In this document: positions 47,886 through 52,014 of the stretch, piece after piece | Position numbering within the stretch: the first letter of the stretch is position 1 | Layout of the letters: each line of letters starts with the position of its first letter | Assembly (NCBI GenBank): GCA_903927645.1 | Contig: CAIYNX010000286.1 | Location: forward strand, 1 to 52,014 | Length of the DNA stretch: 52,014 nt | DNA from: an uncultured Mucilaginibacter sp. | GTDB lineage: Bacteria; Bacteroidota; Bacteroidia; Sphingobacteriales; Sphingobacteriaceae | Reading direction: 5' to 3' | Translations under genes and position numbers: made by a program | The notes under the pieces: generated by a model | What the model saw: the letters and a program-made list of their open reading frames with translations, nothing else | Databases searched by the model: none | Told to the model about the DNA's origin: nothing

Positions 47886-50876
47886 ATGCCCCCTTTCAAC
47901 GGGGAAACAGGTATGCCTATCTCATGCTGTATGTATCTTAATACCCATTCTCAATATAGTTTACGGTATGGCACTATGTGTGTTAAAACCATTATTGAGC
48001 TGGCCAAAGCCAATGGAATAGAAAGGTTGGCTTTAACCGATATCAATAACTCCACCGGTATTATGGAATTTGTACGCCTGGCTAATAAGGCGGGTATTAC
48101 GCCTATTGCCGGTATGGAATTCCGCCGCAATCAGCAACTGTTATATATTGGTATCGCGCTTAACCGCGATGGTATGAAAGAGCTGAATGATTTTTTAACT
48201 TTTCATAACCTAAACAACCAGCCACTGCCCGATGTGCCCTGGCATTTTCAAAACGCGGCCATTATTTATCCTTTTACCGGCGATACCGAAATTGCGTTAC
48301 GCGAAAATGAATATATAGGAATCCGCTACAACCAGCTAAACCGCCTTTTCGGGAAGCCATTGGCCGCTATAAAAGATAAATTGCTTGCCCTGCATCCGGT
48401 AACGGTAAGCAGTAAAATAACCTACCGCCTGCACGAATACCTGCGTGGCATTGACCTGAACACCCTGCTTACTAAAGTGACCGACGAGTACAAATGCCAA
48501 CCCGATGAGGTATTTTACCCAATTGATAAGCTGCGCGAAAAGTTTGAAGGGCATCCCTATATCATCAGCAATACCGAAAAACTGATGAATAGCTGCTCCA
48601 TGCATATACCTGATGAGAAATCAAGAAACCGGAAAACTTTTACAGGTAACAAGCAGGATGATTTTGCCCTGCTGCAAAAACTGGCTTTGGAGGGCATGCT
48701 ATTCCGCTTTGGCAAAAACAACAAAAAGGCATTGAGGAAGGTAAAAGAAGAGCTACAGGTGATTGATGATTTGGGCTTTGCGGCCTATTTTTTAATTACC
48801 TGGGATATTGTTCGCTACTCGATGGCGAGGGGGTATTACCATGTAGGGCGTGGCTCGGGGGCAAACAGTACGGTGGCTTATTGTTTGCGTATTACCGATG
48901 TGGATCCGTTGGAGCTTGATTTGTACTTTGAACGTTTTTTAAACAAATCGCGCACCTCGCCACCCGATTTTGATGTTGATTATAGCTGGGACGAACGCGA
49001 AGATGTACAGGATTATATTTTTAAACGCTATGGCAGCAAACATACCGCCTTGCTGGGTACCATGAGTACGTTTAAAGATAGATCGGTGATACGCGAAATA
49101 AGCAAGGTAATGGGTTTACCCCGATTGGAGATTGACAGCTTTACCGATCGTACCAAAAACAGCGATAACGCAACCAATCCTACTTTTAAAAAAATACTGG
49201 CCATACATGAACTGATGCAGGATATGCCCAATCAGCGGTCGATACATGCCGGAGGGGTATTGATATCCGAAGAGCCCCTTACCTACTATACCGCACTCGA
49301 CCTGCCGCCTAAAGGCATGCCAACCGTACAATGGGATATGTACGAAGCCGAGGCCATTGGCTTTGAGAAGTTTGATATATTGAGTCAGCGTGGTATTGGG
49401 CATATAAAAGAGGCCGCCCAGCTAATTGGCGAAAACCAGGGCAAAAAGGTGGATGTATATGCCATTAAAAAATTCAAGGAAGACCCCGTTATTAATCAGC
49501 AACTTAAAACCAGCGATACCATTGGCTGTTTTTATATCGAATCGCCGGCTATGCGGCAATTGTTGAGCAAGCTTCGCTGTGCCGATTACCTGACACTGGT
49601 GGCGGCCAGCTCCATCATCAGACCGGGGGTAGCGCAATCGGGCATGATGCAGGCTTATATACGCAACTTCCACGCGCCCGATAAGGTGGTTTACCTGCAT
49701 CCGGTAATGGAAGAACAGTTGAAAGAGACCTACGGCGTAATGGTTTACCAGGAAGACGTGATAAAAATATGCATACACTTTGCCGGCATGGATGGCACCG
49801 ATGCCGATATATTGCGGCGTGGCATGAGTGGCAAGTATCGGTCGAAGATTGAATTTGACCGCTTGGTTGATAAGTTTTTTGCAGGAGCCATCGCCCTGGG
49901 CAGACCAAAAGAGGTGGTTGCTGAAGTATGGCGACAAGTATCCAGCTTTGCCGGCTATAGTTTCTCGAAGGCGCACTCGGCCAGTTTCGCGGTAGAGAGC
50001 TACCAAAGCCTGTTCCTGAAAACCTATTACCCCATGGAGTTTATGGTGGCCGTGCTTAATAATTACGGGGGCTTTTACTCGCGTTGGTTGTATGTGCACG
50101 AGCTGAAAAAAGCCGGAGCCAAAGTACACCTCCCTTGCATTAACAGTAGCGATGCCAAGGTAAAGATAAATGGCACCGAGGTGTTTTTGGGCTTTATAGG
50201 CATACAAGGCTTGGAAGACAAATACATGACCAGCATCCCGCTTGAACGGCAATTAAACGGGCCGTTTTTGGGTATGGAAGATTTTATAAAACGCACCGGC
50301 ATTACCCTAGAGCAATGTATTGTGCTGATTAGGGTAGGCGCGTTGCGTTTTACCGGGCAAAGTAAAAAACAATTGCTTTGGGAAGTGCATAACTACCTGG
50401 GCACTAAACCTGCCGAAAAACCCGTAAACGAGCTATTTGCCATACCTGCCAAGGCTTACAAACTACCCCAATTGATAAATACTAGCTTGGAAGATGCTTA
50501 TAATGAATTGGAGCTGCTGGGCTATCCGCTTTCCCTGTCCATGTTTGATATGTTGCAGACCGATTACCGGGGCGATGTAATGGCTAAAAGCATGAAAGCA
50601 ATGCTAGGCAAAACCGTGCGCATGGTTGGCAACTACGTATGCGAAAAAACGGTACGCACCAAAAACAATAAGCTAATGTGGTTTGGCACTTTTTTAGATG
50701 CCGAAGGGAACTTTTTTGATACCACCCATTTCCCCAACAATACGCCCAGCTACCCCTTTAGGGGCAAAGGCTGTTACCTTATTGAAGGTAAAATAGTGCA
50801 GGATTTTGACTTCCCGAGCATAGAAGTACAACGTTTTGCCAAACTGGATATTATGCCAAACCCGGTGGTGGGGTGA
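47886..50876 (+). CDS. dnaE2: DNA polymerase III alpha subunit, DnaE2/ImuC-like
   Basis: 996 residues, shorter than replicative DnaE. C-family polymerase motifs are GYYHVGRGSGANSTVAYCL, SPPDFDVDYSWDERE (catalytic Asp pair), FSKAHSASFAVESYQSLFLK and MVYQEDVIKI. The N-terminal PHP domain is degenerate: YLNTHSQYSLRYG lacks the first metal-binding His and ALTDINNSTG has Ile where His is usual. No proofreading function is expected. Homologues often start at MYLNxHS, so ATG 47931 is an alternative start. With dinB upstream it forms a translesion cassette. GC content is raised, as in dinB. Confidence 0.9.
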   Translation: MPPFNGETGMPISCCMYLNTHSQYSLRYGTMCVKTIIELAKANGIERLALTDINNSTGIMEFVRLANKAGITPIAGMEFRRNQQLLYIGIALNRDGMKELNDFLTFHNLNNQPLPDVPWHFQNAAIIYPFTGDTEIALRENEYIGIRYNQLNRLFGKPLAAIKDKLLALHPVTVSSKITYRLHEYLRGIDLNTLLTKVTDEYKCQPDEVFYPIDKLREKFEGHPYIISNTEKLMNSCSMHIPDEKSRNRKTFTGNKQDDFALLQKLALEGMLFRFGKNNKKALRKVKEELQVIDDLGFAAYFLITWDIVRYSMARGYYHVGRGSGANSTVAYCLRITDVDPLELDLYFERFLNKSRTSPPDFDVDYSWDEREDVQDYIFKRYGSKHTALLGTMSTFKDRSVIREISKVMGLPRLEIDSFTDRTKNSDNATNPTFKKILAIHELMQDMPNQRSIHAGGVLISEEPLTYYTALDLPPKGMPTVQWDMYEAEAIGFEKFDILSQRGIGHIKEAAQLIGENQGKKVDVYAIKKFKEDPVINQQLKTSDTIGCFYIESPAMRQLLSKLRCADYLTLVAASSIIRPGVAQSGMMQAYIRNFHAPDKVVYLHPVMEEQLKETYGVMVYQEDVIKICIHFAGMDGTDADILRRGMSGKYRSKIEFDRLVDKFFAGAIALGRPKEVVAEVWRQVSSFAGYSFSKAHSASFAVESYQSLFLKTYYPMEFMVAVLNNYGGFYSRWLYVHELKKAGAKVHLPCINSSDAKVKINGTEVFLGFIGIQGLEDKYMTSIPLERQLNGPFLGMEDFIKRTGITLEQCIVLIRVGALRFTGQSKKQLLWEVHNYLGTKPAEKPVNELFAIPAKAYKLPQLINTSLEDAYNELELLGYPLSLSMFDMLQTDYRGDVMAKSMKAMLGKTVRMVGNYVCEKTVRTKNNKLMWFGTFLDAEGNFFDTTHFPNNTPSYPFRGKGCYLIEGKIVQDFDFPSIEVQRFAKLDIMPNPVVG

Positions 50877-50981
50877 TTGCTGTATATTTGCTAAAGAGTT
50901 TATGCTATTTTATTAAAAATTCACAACACGCTACGGTTACCTTTTCAATAATTATGGTATTAATTAAAAACCTAAAACACC

Positions 50982-51323
50982 ATGAAGTTTTTCTTATTTG
51001 CAATCCTTCCATTAATTTTAATTAGTACCGCGCCAACTTTACAACTAAAATTAATATCATTAAAAAATAGGGATAAAATAAATTTATCCATCGGGGCAAT
51101 AACGCTCATTAGCTTTTTGGTGGGTATCATATTTTCGATATTGTCGCCATTTATTTCAATGATGGGCTTGTCGCCTGATATTAGATGCGCTACCGGATGC
51201 TTTGGTTTTTGGGGATTGGGATTATTGATTACGTTTATACCAGTGCCTATTATTGGTTTATTTAGCTATGAAATCTATCATAAAAAACAGAAAAATACTA
51301 TTGCAATTGAAAATACTAAATAA
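50982..51323 (+). CDS. Small membrane protein of unknown function
   Basis: 113 residues with three hydrophobic helices (FFLFAILPLILISTAPTL, IGAITLISFLVGIIFSIL, FWGLGLLITFIPVPIIGLF). The loop GLSPDIRCATGCFGFWG has two Cys. The tail is charged (EIYHKKQKNT). I recognise no family. It lies between dnaE2 and the macrodomain gene on the same strand. Confidence 0.6.
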   Translation: MKFFLFAILPLILISTAPTLQLKLISLKNRDKINLSIGAITLISFLVGIIFSILSPFISMMGLSPDIRCATGCFGFWGLGLLITFIPVPIIGLFSYEIYHKKQKNTIAIENTK

Positions 51324-51375
51324 ACCACTCCTAATCGTACCACATTTAATTCAATTTTTAATTAATTGCCCTTCA

Positions 51376-51383
51376 TAAATTTG
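51376..51383 (+). promoter_or_regulatory. -7 element TAAATTTG of the macrodomain gene
   Basis: An exact TAnnTTTG match, two bases before the ATG at 51386, again implying a leaderless mRNA. Confidence 0.5.
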
Positions 51384-51385
51384 TA

Positions 51386-51895
51386 ATGATAGAAACAATA
51401 CAAGGCGACATTACCAAAATAAAAGTCGATGCCATAGTAAATGCCGCCAATACTTCATTGCTTGGTGGTGGCGGTGTTGATGGTGCGATACACAGAGCAG
51501 GAGGTGGGTCAATATTGGCCGAATGTGAAAAAATTAGAAGTAAGCAAGGTGGCTGTAAGGTAGGTGAAGCAGTTATAACTACTGCCGGAAAGCTTCCTTC
51601 CAATTATGTTATACATACGGTTGGCCCTGTTTGGAACAATGGTAAAAACAACGAAGAAGGTTTATTAGCTTGCGCCTATTTAAATAGTTTAAATCTTGCT
51701 GTTAATCATCAAGTTAAATCAATTGCTTTTCCAAATATTAGTACTGGCATTTATCATTTTCCAAAACAAAAGGCAGCCGAAATTGCCATTAAAACCGTAA
51801 GCGATTTTTTAGCTACCAATAGGCAAATAGAAAAGGTAATTTTTGTTTGTTTTGATGACGAAAACTATAAAATTTATACGGAACTGTTAAAATAG
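51386..51895 (+). CDS. Macrodomain protein, O-acetyl-ADP-ribose deacetylase type (YmdB-like)
   Basis: 169 residues, a single macrodomain. ADP-ribose-binding loops are [36 protein letters not shown] and [12 protein letters not shown], with the [11 protein letters not shown] strand between. The Asn and the Gly-Gly-Gly-Val-Asp-Gly segment match the MacroD/YmdB hydrolases that remove ADP-ribose from proteins or deacetylate O-acetyl-ADP-ribose. The cytoplasmic location is inferred from the lack of a signal peptide. No ADP-ribosyltransferase lies in the window. The last 119 bp of the window hold no further gene. Confidence 0.93.
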   Translation: MIETIQGDITKIKVDAIVNAANTSLLGGGGVDGAIHRAGGGSILAECEKIRSKQGGCKVGEAVITTAGKLPSNYVIHTVGPVWNNGKNNEEGLLACAYLNSLNLAVNHQVKSIAFPNISTGIYHFPKQKAAEIAIKTVSDFLATNRQIEKVIFVCFDDENYKIYTELLK

Positions 51896-52014
51896 CAAAC
51901 GATGAATTATACTTAGCCCTTGTATAACTTAATTAGCAGATTTACGCATCGATACAAATTTTAGCAGCTGTATTGCTATTTATTCCCTTTAGTATCCCTG
52001 AAGATTTTGACCAG

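Noticed and set aside
49422-50252. 276-residue minus-strand ORF in dnaE2
   Set aside because: Lies wholly opposite conserved polymerase motifs and has no recognisable domain; a by-product of higher GC.

Overview
The window is chromosomal DNA of a Bacteroidota bacterium, most like the Sphingobacteriaceae (Pedobacter/Mucilaginibacter type). The evidence is low GC, promoters of the TAnnTTTG type with few Shine-Dalgarno sites, and family-specific genes: an outer-membrane beta-barrel-family TonB receptor, a putative porin downstream of lpxK and pnp, DUF5606, a PorT-like barrel, and an HU-SPOR protein beside TolQ/TolR/TonB. No rRNA, tRNA, CRISPR array, transposase or prophage was seen.

Layout. 1-407: palindromic REP-like repeats. 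408-4435: a phosphatase-like gene and leuS; leuS carries an in-frame DUF559 (Vsr-like) nuclease domain ending in a palindromic hairpin. 4595-13565: a TonB-family receptor, a membrane MutS-like ATPase, rlmH, a CDF metal exporter, DUF5606, a cyclophilin, and an exported protein of the kind often misnamed asparagine synthetase B. 13582-19762 (minus strand): DUF2252, exported peptidase E, and a tight lpxK-pnp-porin operon. 19982-30191: a trans-envelope cluster (exported TPR protein, outer-membrane barrel, HU/SPOR membrane protein, TolQ/ExbB, TolR/ExbD, TonB), then folC. 30309-37864: a mix including an oxidoreductase, an M48 protease, an AI-2E family transporter, and an Ada-type alkylation response split over two genes. 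37905-45868: a GNAT, guaA with two overlapping downstream genes, an aldo/keto reductase, YitT and an acyl-ACP desaturase. 46189-50876: a translesion cassette, dinB and a dnaE2-like polymerase, separated by a putative antitoxin and a decayed RelE-type toxin. 50982-51895: a small membrane protein and a macrodomain hydrolase.

How genes work together. The 20-28.6 kb cluster looks like a Bacteroidota Tol-type energy-transducing system: TolQ/TolR supply proton-motive force, TonB transmits it, and the TPR, barrel and SPOR proteins are candidate envelope partners. dinB plus dnaE2 form a mutasome-like pair. The two ada-like genes together recreate the three functional modules of E. coli Ada.

Main points of interest are the nuclease inside leucyl-tRNA synthetase, the scattered intergenic arrays with a strict 7-bp period but different unit sequences, the HU-to-SPOR fusion with exact 36-residue repeats, the toxin with an internal deletion between dinB and dnaE2, and a recurring promoter layout (TAnnTTTG 2-6 nt before ATG) that implies leaderless mRNAs. 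All statements rest on reading the sequence; no database search was run.
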